A stretch of 64,000 nucleotides of DNA from the NCBI GenBank assembly GCA_048497495.1, contig JAFHCF010000162.1, forward strand, positions 24,523 through 88,522. Direction: 5' to 3'. The position numbers were made by a program, and so were the translations under genes. This DNA is from JAFHCF01 sp048497495 (GTDB taxonomy: Bacteria > Pseudomonadota > Alphaproteobacteria > Rhizobiales > Ancalomicrobiaceae). Positions 1 through 7,616 of the stretch are shown piece after piece (the first letter of the stretch is position 1; every line of letters starts with the position of its first letter). A model generated the notes under the pieces. That model had not been told where the DNA came from, did no database searches, and saw nothing but the letters and a program-made list of their open reading frames with translations.

Positions 1-446
1 CGGAACGTCAGGTCGGGCATGTCGTGGCGGAAGAAGCCGAGCACCGGCTTGCCGGCGAGGTCGCGGAAGTCGCGGATGGACTCGTCGCTGGTGACCACCG
101 AGAGATGCCCCATGCCGAGCAGGCAGAGCATCTTCAGCGGCATGCCGCGCGCCGCCAGGTTGGCGGGAACGTGCGAGGGGGTGGAGAAGAGCCTGGTGCG
201 TCCGGAGACGATGCCGGCCCTGAGATCGTCGGTGGTCCGCCACAGCCGGAAGGTCGCCCCGGGCGCGGCACCGGCCAGAGCACCGGAGAAGATCAGGTCG
301 ACCAGGACGATGGTCGAACCGTTGGGCGCTCCGAGGATTTCGAGGCCGGACTGCGGCGCGGCGAAGGCGGGGGTGCGAGATAGGCCACCGGCCGCGCAGG
401 CGGCGGCGCCGATGAGAACCCGGCGGCGATCGAAGGTGATGGGCAC
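1..446 (-). CDS. ABC transporter substrate-binding protein, N-terminal part (runs off window)
   Basis: The N-terminal 148 residues of a periplasmic solute-binding protein are visible; the rest lies before base 1. It starts with GTG at 446, preceded by AGGAG about 7 bases upstream. An RRR motif at residues 7-9 followed by an Ala-rich hydrophobic stretch and a PAFAAP cleavage region looks like a Tat signal peptide. The mature part (GLEILGAPNGSTIVLVDL, then a WRTTDDLRAGIVSGRT segment) resembles the NMT1/SsuA-type binding proteins of nitrate, taurine or related ABC importers. The ligand cannot be told. A Mo-box-like palindrome lies about 80-110 bases upstream and molybdenum-related genes follow, so a molybdenum link is possible. 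The family call is fairly sure; the ligand is unknown. Confidence 0.72.
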   Translation of the reverse strand, partial: MPITFDRRRVLIGAAACAAGGLSRTPAFAAPQSGLEILGAPNGSTIVLVDLIFSGALAGAAPGATFRLWRTTDDLRAGIVSGRTRLFSTPSHVPANLAARGMPLKMLCLLGMGHLSVVTSDESIRDFRDLAGKPVLGFFRHDMPDLTF

Positions 447-528
447 GTGAAATTCTCCTGTCTCGTGGGGTGGTGTCGTGCCGCCCCGAAGTCGGATGCC
501 GATCGCGGACCCCGGTCATCGAGCATCC

Positions 529-556
529 TTCGTAATATCCGACGATATATGACGCA
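529..556. promoter_or_regulatory. Candidate ModE-binding site (Mo-box) upstream of the substrate-binding protein gene
   Basis: Two 11-base half sites, 529-539 and 546-556, are separated by 6 bases. Against the ModE box as I remember it (ATCGCTATATA, N6-7, TATATAACGAT) they match 7/11 and 8/11. The site is an AT-rich island in GC-rich DNA, about 80 bases upstream of the GTG at 446, where an operator would be expected. A ModE-family regulator is encoded 1.3 kb away and a second similar site lies at 1576-1604. No binding data; inference from sequence only. Confidence 0.42.
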
Positions 557-600
557 TGACACATCGAGCCCGCGACGGCGGAAGCGCCTCCTCATGCCGA

Positions 601-719
601 CGGTCGGGGATGCCGACGCATCCGACCGTTGAAGACATGCGAATTTCTCATAGGCATCAGCGGCATGAGAAATTCGCATAGGGAATACCAAAGGTCATTC
701 TCAATGCCCTTTGGTATCA
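601..719 (-). repeat. 119-bp structured dispersed repeat, copy 1 (three stem-loops)
   Basis: This aligns without gaps to 8806-8924, with 102 of 119 bases identical by my count. Read on the minus strand it begins with the TGA stop codon (717-719) of the upstream gene, followed by three hairpins. Hairpin A has 10-bp perfect arms at 685-694 and 708-717. Hairpin B has 15-bp perfect arms at 637-651 and 665-679. Hairpin C has a core stem at 608-613 and 618-623. It encodes no plausible protein. It looks like a REP/MITE-like extragenic element that could act as a 3'-end processing or termination signal. Confidence 0.85.
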
Positions 720-1565
720 ATGGGTCGTCCCCGCGACGAGACGATGCAAGGCGGCGGCGCGCTGCGTCGCTCCGGCGATGGTCCGACCCCGCTCGTCGAT
801 TCCGTGCCATCGAACCTGCCGGCGATCGCGCGGATCGATCTCCAGGATCTTCACCCCGGCGGGAATCTCGGCGCCGTCGCGGGCGATCCCGCGCAGGACG
901 CCGTCGAGGGGAGCGGCGACCGGCGTCCGGCCCAGATGGCCGACCACCATGCCCTTGAAGACTCGGGTCCCGACGCCGAGCGAGGTGTGCCAGCGACCGG
1001 CGCCGTCGGCGCGGACGAACCGTTCCGGGCCCCAGGGGCCGAGCCGGCGGGACACGCCGTCGGCGCGCTCGGTCGCCCCTTCCGTCAAAAGCGAGCCGTT
1101 TCGATCGGGATGGGTCTCGACGGCGACGTCGCAATTGACCCCGACCCGGAATCCCGGCCCCAGTCCGATCGTCGCTCCGGCGAGATTTCTGAGATCCGGG
1201 ATCACCGCGTATTTGTCCATGCGGGCGTCGATCAGGAGGTCGAAGGGGGCCGCCGGCATCAGGTCGATCAGTCCGAGCGGCGTCACCCCGATCCCGCCCG
1301 GCCGATCGGTGAGGGCGAAGATCTCGATCGCCCGTTCGATCGCCATGCCGCGGACCTCGTCGAGCACGATGTCCTCACCCCACAACACGTCGTGGAAGGC
1401 CATGGCGCGGCGGATCACCGGCAGGTTCGGATCATGCGACATCACCACGGCATATCCGTCGCGAAAGAGATGGACCGCCACCGCCGAGGCGATTTCGTTG
1501 GTCCCGAGAACGATCGCCAACGGCGCCGCTCCGCGGCCGACCGTCGTGAGAGGGGGGGACGCCAT
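717..1565 (-). CDS. EF2563/YqeB-like selenium-dependent molybdenum hydroxylase system protein
   Basis: About 282 residues. It matches the EF2563 family: an N-terminal Rossmann-like segment (LAIVLGTNEIASAVAVHLF), an IRRAMAF motif, and a central GLGPGFRVGVNCDVAVET block typical of this group. Members are found with XdhC-like maturation factors of molybdenum hydroxylases such as xanthine dehydrogenase; the biochemical role is not settled. I prefer the ATG at 1565, with a weak GGAATGG upstream, over tandem ATGs at 1580/1577, because those overlap a candidate Mo-box and lack a Shine-Dalgarno. A ModE-family gene precedes it on the same strand. The TGA stop forms the edge of the 119-bp repeat. Family call good; start uncertain by five codons. 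Confidence 0.75.
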   Translation of the reverse strand: MASPPLTTVGRGAAPLAIVLGTNEIASAVAVHLFRDGYAVVMSHDPNLPVIRRAMAFHDVLWGEDIVLDEVRGMAIERAIEIFALTDRPGGIGVTPLGLIDLMPAAPFDLLIDARMDKYAVIPDLRNLAGATIGLGPGFRVGVNCDVAVETHPDRNGSLLTEGATERADGVSRRLGPWGPERFVRADGAGRWHTSLGVGTRVFKGMVVGHLGRTPVAAPLDGVLRGIARDGAEIPAGVKILEIDPRDRRQVRWHGIDERGRTIAGATQRAAALHRLVAGTTH

Positions 1566-1575
1566 CTGCCATTCC

Positions 1576-1604
1576 ATCATTATGAATACAAATTACATAA
1601 CGAA
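1576..1604. promoter_or_regulatory. Candidate ModE-binding site (Mo-box) at the start of the EF2563-family gene
   Basis: Half sites 1576-1586 and 1594-1604 are separated by 7 bases and match the remembered ModE consensus at about 7/11 and 9/11. The site sits on the most upstream ATGs of the EF2563-like gene, a position suited to repression. It lies in a locally AT-rich stretch (about 1571-1700). The remainder of the gap up to 1883 shows no gene and no clear hairpin. Support is pattern similarity plus the neighbouring ModE-type gene. Confidence 0.48.
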
Positions 1605-1883
1605 ATCGAGTGCAAGACGTATGCCGAAATTTTTCTCGAAAAAGCCGTAAATTCGATTTCGTGAGATCGATCGAAACACATAGAGTGAATACCGAACGAA
1701 CGTTTCGCGACAATCATGTCGGAAGTCCGCCGAGCCGATCGTCGGACGTGCCGATCGAGGCCCTGCGGTCGAGGCCGGTCGCGGAGGCGAGGGGAGTAGA
1801 CGCAGATGGGAAGGATCATCGCGACGGCGGTGTCCCGTTCCGTCCGATCGATCGACCGGTCGCCGGAGAGGCGACGCCGCGCC

Positions 1884-2672
1884 TCAGTCGACCGCCAGGA
1901 TGACGTGGTCGGCGTCGAAGGTGGCGACGGCACCGGCGCCTTCCGCGATGGCGAGATCCTCGATCTCGTGGCGCGGCACGACGGCGATCATCGTCTTGGC
2001 GCCGCCGATGTCGAGGTGGATCTCGCTGTTCAACTCGGCGTCGACCCGGCTCTTGACGGTTCCGACGAAGCGGTTGCGCGTCGCCTTGGTGGTCTCGTCG
2101 ACGGGCGCGATGCGGATGAACGAGGCCTTGACCAGCGCGAGGACGCGCCGCCCGGGAACGAGGTTCAACTCGTCCGCCGCCGCGTTGGTGACGATCGACC
2201 GGATGGAGTTCTCGTCCGAGACCTTCAGCGTGACCTCGACGTCGACCGGCCAGCGGCGGACCAGGGTGACCTCGGTCTGGAAGACGTTGCGGGCCGAGAT
2301 CTTGATGCCGACCGTCCACATCAGCGCGTCCTCGAGGCCGTCGAGCCCCTCCTCGGCGATCAGCGACGAGATCCGCGTCAGCCGTTCCTCCAGGCGGTGG
2401 AAGGTGGCGATCAGGCGGCGTCCTTCCGGCGTCACCTCGGCCCCGCCGCCGACGCGGCCGCCGGCCTTGGTGACGAAGGCCGGGGTCGGCAGCAGGTTGT
2501 TGATGGCGTCGACGGCCTCCCAGGCGGTCTTGTAGCTGAAGCCGGTGGCCTTTGCCGCCTTGGTGATCGAGCCGTGCTCGGCGACCGCCTCGAGCAAGCG
2601 GATGCGCTCGCGCCCGACCAGCAGCCGGCCGCCGCTGCGCAGGGCCAGAAAGGCATCGATCTTCTCGTTCAT
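1884..2672 (-). CDS. modE: ModE-family molybdenum-responsive transcriptional regulator
   Basis: 262 residues, the same length as E. coli ModE. The N-terminal winged helix-turn-helix (about residues 20-100) contains the GSITKAAKATGFSYKTAW segment characteristic of the ModE/LysR-like HTH. The C-terminal half carries two Mop/TOBE-like molybdate-binding repeats, with the motif SARNVFQTEVTLV near residue 127 and SRVDAELNSEIHLDIG near 213. The family senses molybdate and represses or activates Mo transport and Mo-enzyme genes. It is divergent from the DUF2478 gene, with 146 bases between them and no AT-rich operator seen there. The candidate Mo-boxes lie downstream at 1576-1604 and 529-556. Confident family assignment; target genes are inferred. 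Confidence 0.9.
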   Translation of the reverse strand: MNEKIDAFLALRSGGRLLVGRERIRLLEAVAEHGSITKAAKATGFSYKTAWEAVDAINNLLPTPAFVTKAGGRVGGGAEVTPEGRRLIATFHRLEERLTRISSLIAEEGLDGLEDALMWTVGIKISARNVFQTEVTLVRRWPVDVEVTLKVSDENSIRSIVTNAAADELNLVPGRRVLALVKASFIRIAPVDETTKATRNRFVGTVKSRVDAELNSEIHLDIGGAKTMIAVVPRHEIEDLAIAEGAGAVATFDADHVILAVD

Positions 2673-2818
2673 ACGCTCGGTTCCGCCCTGACGTCGGCGC
2701 CGACACTAGGTCACCGCCCCCGTTCCCGAAAGGGTTCGTCGCCGGGTGGGCCGCGGGAATGTCGTCGAGATGGCCGCATTTTCGTCGCGGCGTCGCACCG
2801 TCGGAGAGGAGAATGACG

Positions 2819-3397
2819 ATGGAAAGCCCGTCGATGCCCCGGTTCCATGCCGAAAGCGACGTCGCCGCCGTGGTCTACGGCGTCGGCGACGATCCCGACG
2901 CCCTGCTTCGCCGCTTTCTCGATCGGCGAATCGCCCAGGGCCATGATGCTCTCGGCGTCGTCCAGACCCGCGCCATCGGCGGCGCCGGGCCGCTGCGGAC
3001 CGCTTCCTTCCAACTGTTGCCGGATTTCGAATGGGGCACCGCCACCATCGCCATCCGCCCGCGGGATCGCCGCTGCGCGGACGCCCTCTCGACGATCGGC
3101 GAGAAGTTGATCGCCGCTCTCGACCGCCGACCCGACGTGTTGGTGCTCAATCGCTTCGGTCGAGCGGAAGCCTCCGGTCGCGGCCTCCTCGGCCTCCTCG
3201 CCGGTGCCGTCGAGGCCGAGGTTCCGGTCCTGATCGCCGTGCCGGACGGCCTCTTCCGGTGCTGGCTCGACGTGACCGGTGGCCTCGCCGTCAAGATCCG
3301 CCCGATGGAGGTGGGGCTGGAGACCTGGTGGCGGTCGTTGGGTCACGGATTCCGGTCCGGCGACGACCACGCTTCGCCCTGCGCGCTGGTGAAATAG
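2819..3397 (+). CDS. DUF2478 family protein
   Basis: 192 residues from the ATG at 2819, chosen because AGGAG (2807-2811) lies 7 bases upstream; another ATG at 2813 is too close. It matches DUF2478: an opening AAVVYGVGDDPDALLRRFL segment, then GVVQTR, then DVLVLNRFGRAEASGRGL, then PVLIAVP. In other proteobacteria this family is often found with molybdate transport (mod) genes; the biochemical function is unknown. Its position opposite modE fits that association. No signal peptide or membrane segment is visible. Confidence 0.8.
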   Translation: MESPSMPRFHAESDVAAVVYGVGDDPDALLRRFLDRRIAQGHDALGVVQTRAIGGAGPLRTASFQLLPDFEWGTATIAIRPRDRRCADALSTIGEKLIAALDRRPDVLVLNRFGRAEASGRGLLGLLAGAVEAEVPVLIAVPDGLFRCWLDVTGGLAVKIRPMEVGLETWWRSLGHGFRSGDDHASPCALVK

Positions 3398-3572
3398 GCG
3401 TGCCGGACAGGGTCGACCGACGGCGACGCGGCCAATTCCCCGCGATGCGGAGGTCGGTCGGCCGAGGAGGAAAGAAAGCCGGCACGGGGGTCGCGCTTCC
3501 GCGCTCGGTCGATCCGCGACGCGCCACACGCGGTCCCATGAGGTCCGAGTCGCGGCGAGGCCAACGCGCGGC

Positions 3573-3602
3573 TTGAATTCAGGGGGCCAAAAAAGCTATT
3601 GT
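3573..3602 (+). promoter_or_regulatory. Putative sigma-70-type promoter for the rsfS operon
   Basis: TTGAAT (3573-3578), an 18-base spacer, and TATTGT (3597-3602), in an otherwise GC-rich 317-base gap (3398-3714) with no gene. It lies about 110 bases upstream of the rsfS start, and a short GGGCC/GGCCC hairpin follows. No other element was seen in this gap. Confidence 0.45.
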
Positions 3603-3714
3603 CGAGCCATCGGGCCGACGGCCCGGTCGGTGACGAACGCAGCGAAGGGGATGGTCGGTCGAGTTTCGAGTTCCCCCTTGTTCGGACGAACCGTTCTCGA
3701 AGGAGGTCACTCAT

Positions 3715-4137
3715 CTGACCATCACGCTCGATTCCCAGGAAGCGCGCGCCCACGTCATGGCCGCGCCTGTCGCTCCCACGGTGGAGTACGACGCCGACAC
3801 TCTGGCCAAGCTCGTGTTCACGAGCCTCGACGATTCGAAGGCCGAAGAGATCGTCACCCTCGACATCAGCGCCAAGTCCTCGCTCGCCGACATGATGGTC
3901 GTCGCGTCGGGACGGTCGCATCGTCACGTCGGCGCCATCGCCGACCGTCTGATCGAAGACCTGAAGGCGAAGGGCGTCCATGACGTTCGCGTCGAGGGTC
4001 TGCCCCATTGCGACTGGGTGTTGATCGACGTCGGCGACGTGCTGGTCCACATCTTCCGGCCCGAGGTCCGCGGCTTCTACAATCTCGAGAAGATGTGGTC
4101 GGCCGAAACGATGACGCCGGCGGCGCGCAAGGGCTGA
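3715..4137 (+). CDS. rsfS: Ribosome silencing factor RsfS (Iojap/YbeB family)
   Basis: RsfS binds ribosomal protein L14 and blocks subunit joining under nutrient limitation. The core is clear: [54 protein letters not shown] and FYNLEKMW. The first ATG is at 3757, but nothing like a Shine-Dalgarno precedes it. A perfect AGGAGG (3701-3706) lies 8 bases before an in-frame CTG at 3715, which would add 14 residues ([14 protein letters not shown]). As I recall them, rhizobial RsfS proteins have N-terminal extensions of about this length, so I chose CTG. It opens the run rsfS-rlmH-envC-ctpA. Function is secure; the start is the open question (alternative 3757). Confidence 0.92.
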   Translation: MTITLDSQEARAHVMAAPVAPTVEYDADTLAKLVFTSLDDSKAEEIVTLDISAKSSLADMMVVASGRSHRHVGAIADRLIEDLKAKGVHDVRVEGLPHCDWVLIDVGDVLVHIFRPEVRGFYNLEKMWSAETMTPAARKG

Positions 4138-4150
4138 GGCGGACGAGAGC

Positions 4151-4630
4151 GTGAAGGTGACGATCGCCGCGGTCGGGCGGATGAAGGCCGGCCCCGAGCG
4201 GGAGTTGCTCGATCGCTATGTCGATCGCGCCGCCAAGCAGGGCCGCGGTCTCGGCATCACCCGGGTGGAGGTGCGCGAGACCGGCGAGTCGCGCGGCGCG
4301 CGGGCCGACGACCGCCGCGCCGAGGAGGCCGCCGACCTGCTCGACGGTCTTTCGGACAAGACCACGGTGATCGCCCTCGACGAGCGCGGGCGCGCCATGA
4401 GTTCGGAGGCCTTCGCGACCTTTCTCGGCGAGCGGATCGCGGAGGGACGGGATCTGGCGATCGTGATCGGCGGGGCGGACGGGCACGGCGAGGCGGTCAG
4501 GGCGCGCGCCGATCTCGTGCTCGCCTTCGGCGCGATGACGTGGCCGCACCAGATCGTCCGTATTCTCGCCGCAGAACAGATCTATCGAGCCACCACCATT
4601 CTCGCCGGACATCCCTATCATCGGGCCTGA
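4151..4630 (+). CDS. rlmH: 23S rRNA (pseudouridine-1915-N3)-methyltransferase RlmH
   Basis: 159 residues with a GTG start, 13 bases after rsfS. RlmH is a small SPOUT-class methyltransferase that modifies pseudouridine 1915 in helix 69 of 23S rRNA using SAM. The C-terminal half shows the knot region: [12 protein letters not shown], then [26 protein letters not shown], ending in [10 protein letters not shown], which is the family's conserved tail. The length is normal. Co-transcription with rsfS is expected from the spacing and is usual in proteobacteria. Confidence 0.95.
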   Translation: MKVTIAAVGRMKAGPERELLDRYVDRAAKQGRGLGITRVEVRETGESRGARADDRRAEEAADLLDGLSDKTTVIALDERGRAMSSEAFATFLGERIAEGRDLAIVIGGADGHGEAVRARADLVLAFGAMTWPHQIVRILAAEQIYRATTILAGHPYHRA

Positions 4631-4697
4631 GAACGGGTGGCCGGGCGAATCGATCACGATCGTCCGTGGCCGCGACGGGTGAGGCGGATCGGCATTC

Positions 4698-6023
4698 ATG
4701 AGATCAGGCAGGCCAGCGATCGGGGACGGAGGGAGGCGCGCCCTACGGCGCGGCGCGGCGTTCGCCTTGGCCTTCGCCGCGACACTCGCCCTGGCGCGGG
4801 CGGAGGATGCGCCTGCCGCCGAGCCGCCGCCGGTCGACCAGAAGACCGCGACCCGCGCCGAACTCGACGCCGTGGTGCGCGACATGGCGGTGGGGCGCGA
4901 GCGTCAGGATCAGATTCGTCGCGAGATCGAGGCGCTGGAGCGGGATCGAACCCGCGTCGCCGAACAGGTTCTGGCGACGGCGGCGCGGATTCAGGGTCTG
5001 GAGACCCGCGTCGGCGACAGCGAGGGGCGGGTCGAGAAGCTCGACGACGACGTGGCGCGGGTCCGGGCCTCGCTCGCCGGGCGCCGTGGGGTGCTCGCCG
5101 ACGTGCTCGCCGCCCTGCAACGCATCGGCCGCAAGCCGCCGCCGGCGATCGCGGTGCGACCAGAGGACGCGCTCGCCTCGGTGCGCAGCGCCATTCTGGT
5201 CGGCGCGCTGCTGCCGGAACTGCGGGTCCAGGCCGAGGCGCTGGTCGCCGATCTGGAGGCGCTGGAGGAGGTCAAGCGGGCGGCGGCGGGCGAACGCGAC
5301 CGGTTCCGTGCCGAGGCCTCCGATCTGGTGACGGAACGCGCCAGGCTCGAACTGTTGCTGGAGGAGCGCCGCCGCACCAAGACCGATCAGGAGAAGCAAT
5401 TGGCGGAGGAACGGCGCCGCGTCGGCGAGTTGGCGGCCAAGGCCGCGGGCCTCGAGGCGCTGATCACCAAGCTCGACGCCTCCGGCGCGCCGCGGAAGCG
5501 CGCCGTGGAGGGCGAACGCAAGGTCGCCTCGCTCGGCGACGCCGGCCGCCTCCAGCCGGCTGTGGTCTTCGGCGAGGCGCGCGGCACCATGCCGCTGCCG
5601 GTCTCCGGCGCGGTGCTGAGACGCTGGGGCGAGGACGACGGGATCGGCGGGATCGCCCGCGGCGTGACTCTCGCGGCCCGCGAGGACGCCCGCGTCGTCA
5701 GCCCCTGCGACGGTTGGGTGGTATTCTCCGGGCCGTTTCGCTCCTACGGTAAACTCTTGATCATCAATGGCGGCGGCGGATATCATGTGGTGTTGGCGGG
5801 GATCGATCGGATCGACGTCGAACTCGATCAGTTCGTGCTCGCCGGCGAGCCCGTCGGAGTGATGGGCGCCCGTCGCACGGCCGGGACAAACGCCGACACA
5901 GCGAAGAATACCGAGGATCAGGCGGGTCGCCCGGTCCTCTACGTCGAATTCCGCAAGGACAATGCGGCGATAGATCCCACCCCATGGTGGGCAGGGGCTC
6001 GTGACGAGAAGGTTCGCGGATGA
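4698..6023 (+). CDS. EnvC-like murein hydrolase activator (M23/LytM domain)
   Basis: 441 residues. An N-terminal signal peptide is likely, with cleavage after about residue 35 (ALARA). Long charged coiled-coil segments span roughly residues 55-270. A C-terminal LytM domain covers about 295-430, with MPLPVSGAVLRRWGEDDG, YGKLLIINGGGGYHVVLAG and AGEPVGVMG. In the EnvC family the LytM fold is usually degenerate and activates amidases at the septum instead of cutting peptidoglycan; the zinc-binding HxxxD motif is likewise not evident here. It overlaps ctpA by 4 bases (ATGA), so the two are probably translationally coupled. Family assignment confident; the partner amidase is not in the window. Confidence 0.88.
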   Translation: MRSGRPAIGDGGRRALRRGAAFALAFAATLALARAEDAPAAEPPPVDQKTATRAELDAVVRDMAVGRERQDQIRREIEALERDRTRVAEQVLATAARIQGLETRVGDSEGRVEKLDDDVARVRASLAGRRGVLADVLAALQRIGRKPPPAIAVRPEDALASVRSAILVGALLPELRVQAEALVADLEALEEVKRAAAGERDRFRAEASDLVTERARLELLLEERRRTKTDQEKQLAEERRRVGELAAKAAGLEALITKLDASGAPRKRAVEGERKVASLGDAGRLQPAVVFGEARGTMPLPVSGAVLRRWGEDDGIGGIARGVTLAAREDARVVSPCDGWVVFSGPFRSYGKLLIINGGGGYHVVLAGIDRIDVELDQFVLAGEPVGVMGARRTAGTNADTAKNTEDQAGRPVLYVEFRKDNAAIDPTPWWAGARDEKVRG

Positions 6024-7363
6024 TGCGCAAGGTTTCGCTGTTGGTTCTCGGTGCGATGCTGGGGGCGGGTGCCGTCGTCGGCATCGGCCAAGGCAAGTCG
6101 TTCATCGCCGGCAACGCGGTGGCGGCTGCGGCCGACACCTATCGCCAGCTCAATCTGTTCGGTGACGTCTTCGAACGCATCCGTGCCGACTACGTCGAGG
6201 CTCCGGATGATTCGAAGCTGGTCGAGTCCGCGATCAACGGCATGCTGTCGTCGCTCGATCCGCACTCGAGCTACATGTCGCCGAAGAGCTTCAAGGACAT
6301 GCAGGTCCAGACCCGCGGCGAGTTCGGCGGTCTCGGCATCGAAGTGACGATGGAGGACAACCTCGTCAAGGTCGTGGCCCCGATCGACGACACGCCGGCG
6401 GCTCGCGCCGGCGTCCGGGCCGGTGATCTCATCACCCATCTCGACGGCGAGCAGGTGATGGGCCTCAGCCTCAATCAGGCGGTCGACAAGATGCGCGGAC
6501 CGGTCAATTCGCCGATCGTGCTGAAGATCAAGCGCGACGGCGTCGCCGACCCGCTCGAGATCAAGATCGTCCGCGACATCATCCGCATCCGGTCGGTGCG
6601 CTCGCGCGAGGAAGGCGGCGACGTCGGCTACGTGCGCATCACCCAGTTCAACGAGCAGACCTTCGACGGCCTGCGCGACGCGCTCGACAAGATCAACAAG
6701 GACATCCCCGGCGACAAGCTCAAGGGCTACGTCCTCGATCTGCGCAACAATCCGGGCGGCCTGCTCGATCAGGCGATTTCGGTCTCCGACGCGTTCCTGG
6801 AGCGCGGCGAGATCGTCTCGACCCGTGGCCGCAACGCCGAGGAGACCCAGCGCTTCAACGCGCGGCCGGGTGATCTCGCCAAGGGCAAGCCGGTGGTGGT
6901 GCTGGTCAACGGCGGCTCCGCCTCGGCTTCCGAGATCGTCGCCGGCGCCCTGCAGGATCACAAGCGGGCGGCGCTGGTCGGCACCCGTTCCTTCGGCAAG
7001 GGCTCGGTGCAGACGATCATCCCGCTCGGCCAGAACGGGGCGATCCGCCTGACCACGGCGCGCTACTACACGCCGTCGGGCCGCTCGATCCAGGCCAAGG
7101 GCATCGAGCCCGACATCGAGTTGCTGCAGGACACGCCCGAGGATCTCAAGGGCAAGGACGACACCAAGGGCGAGGCGAGCCTCAAGGGTCACCTCAAGAA
7201 CCCGGCCGAGGGCAAGGAGGCCGACGAGAAGACCGGCTCGCAGGCCTATGTGCCGCCCAACCCCAAGGACGACAAGGCGCTCAACTACGCCTTCGACCTG
7301 CTGCGCGGGGTGAAGGTCAACGGCGCCTTCCCGCCCAGTCCCAAGACGCCGGTGCCGAACTGA
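6020..7363 (+). CDS. ctpA: C-terminal processing peptidase, S41 family (CtpA)
   Basis: 447 residues. An N-terminal hydrophobic segment (residues 5-22) gives export or membrane anchoring. A PDZ domain spans about 95-185 (GEFGGLGIEVTM, AGVRAGDLITHLDG). The S41 protease core follows, with NGGSASASEI giving the nucleophile Ser302 and GTRSFGKGSVQ giving the general base Lys327, exactly 25 residues apart as in characterised CtpA enzymes. It cleaves C-terminal tails of periplasmic proteins. The C-terminus (370-447) is Lys/Glu-rich and variable. It is coupled to the envC-like gene upstream, fitting a cell-wall turnover operon. Confidence 0.95.
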   Translation: MMRKVSLLVLGAMLGAGAVVGIGQGKSFIAGNAVAAAADTYRQLNLFGDVFERIRADYVEAPDDSKLVESAINGMLSSLDPHSSYMSPKSFKDMQVQTRGEFGGLGIEVTMEDNLVKVVAPIDDTPAARAGVRAGDLITHLDGEQVMGLSLNQAVDKMRGPVNSPIVLKIKRDGVADPLEIKIVRDIIRIRSVRSREEGGDVGYVRITQFNEQTFDGLRDALDKINKDIPGDKLKGYVLDLRNNPGGLLDQAISVSDAFLERGEIVSTRGRNAEETQRFNARPGDLAKGKPVVVLVNGGSASASEIVAGALQDHKRAALVGTRSFGKGSVQTIIPLGQNGAIRLTTARYYTPSGRSIQAKGIEPDIELLQDTPEDLKGKDDTKGEASLKGHLKNPAEGKEADEKTGSQAYVPPNPKDDKALNYAFDLLRGVKVNGAFPPSPKTPVPN

Positions 7364-7485
7364 CGGCGCCGGCGGCGAGATCCGACGGATTTCCGTGGGA
7401 TTTCGACGCCCGAATGAAATCGGCGTTTTGAACCGGCGGGAAAATGCGTGAGCATTCCGTCGATCGATTCGAAACCGAGACGAGC

Positions 7486-7515
7486 GAGGCCGCCGGAGAT
7501 CGATCCGGCGGCCTC
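7486..7515. other. Perfect 12-bp intercistronic hairpin without U-tract
   Basis: Arms 7486-7497 and 7504-7515 are perfectly complementary with a 6-base loop. It sits in the 253-base gap between ctpA and the YibQ-like gene. No T-run follows on either strand, so it is not a classical intrinsic terminator. It could stabilise or process the mRNA, or reduce read-through. Confidence 0.6.
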
Positions 7516-7616
7516 GTGGATTCCGGCGACCCCTCGCGCCCGAGCGGTGGGGACGGGCGCCGCGAAGGCGGAGGGCCGGACATCCGACCGGACCCCTCCT
7601 CGGGAGGAGGCATCGC

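Noticed and set aside
293..691. Minus-strand frame overlapping the start of the substrate-binding protein and the 119-bp repeat
   Set aside because: Part of its translation comes from the repeat; a matching peptide (EFLMP, MPMRNSHV) appears from copy 2, so similarity between such ORFs reflects the repeat and not a protein.
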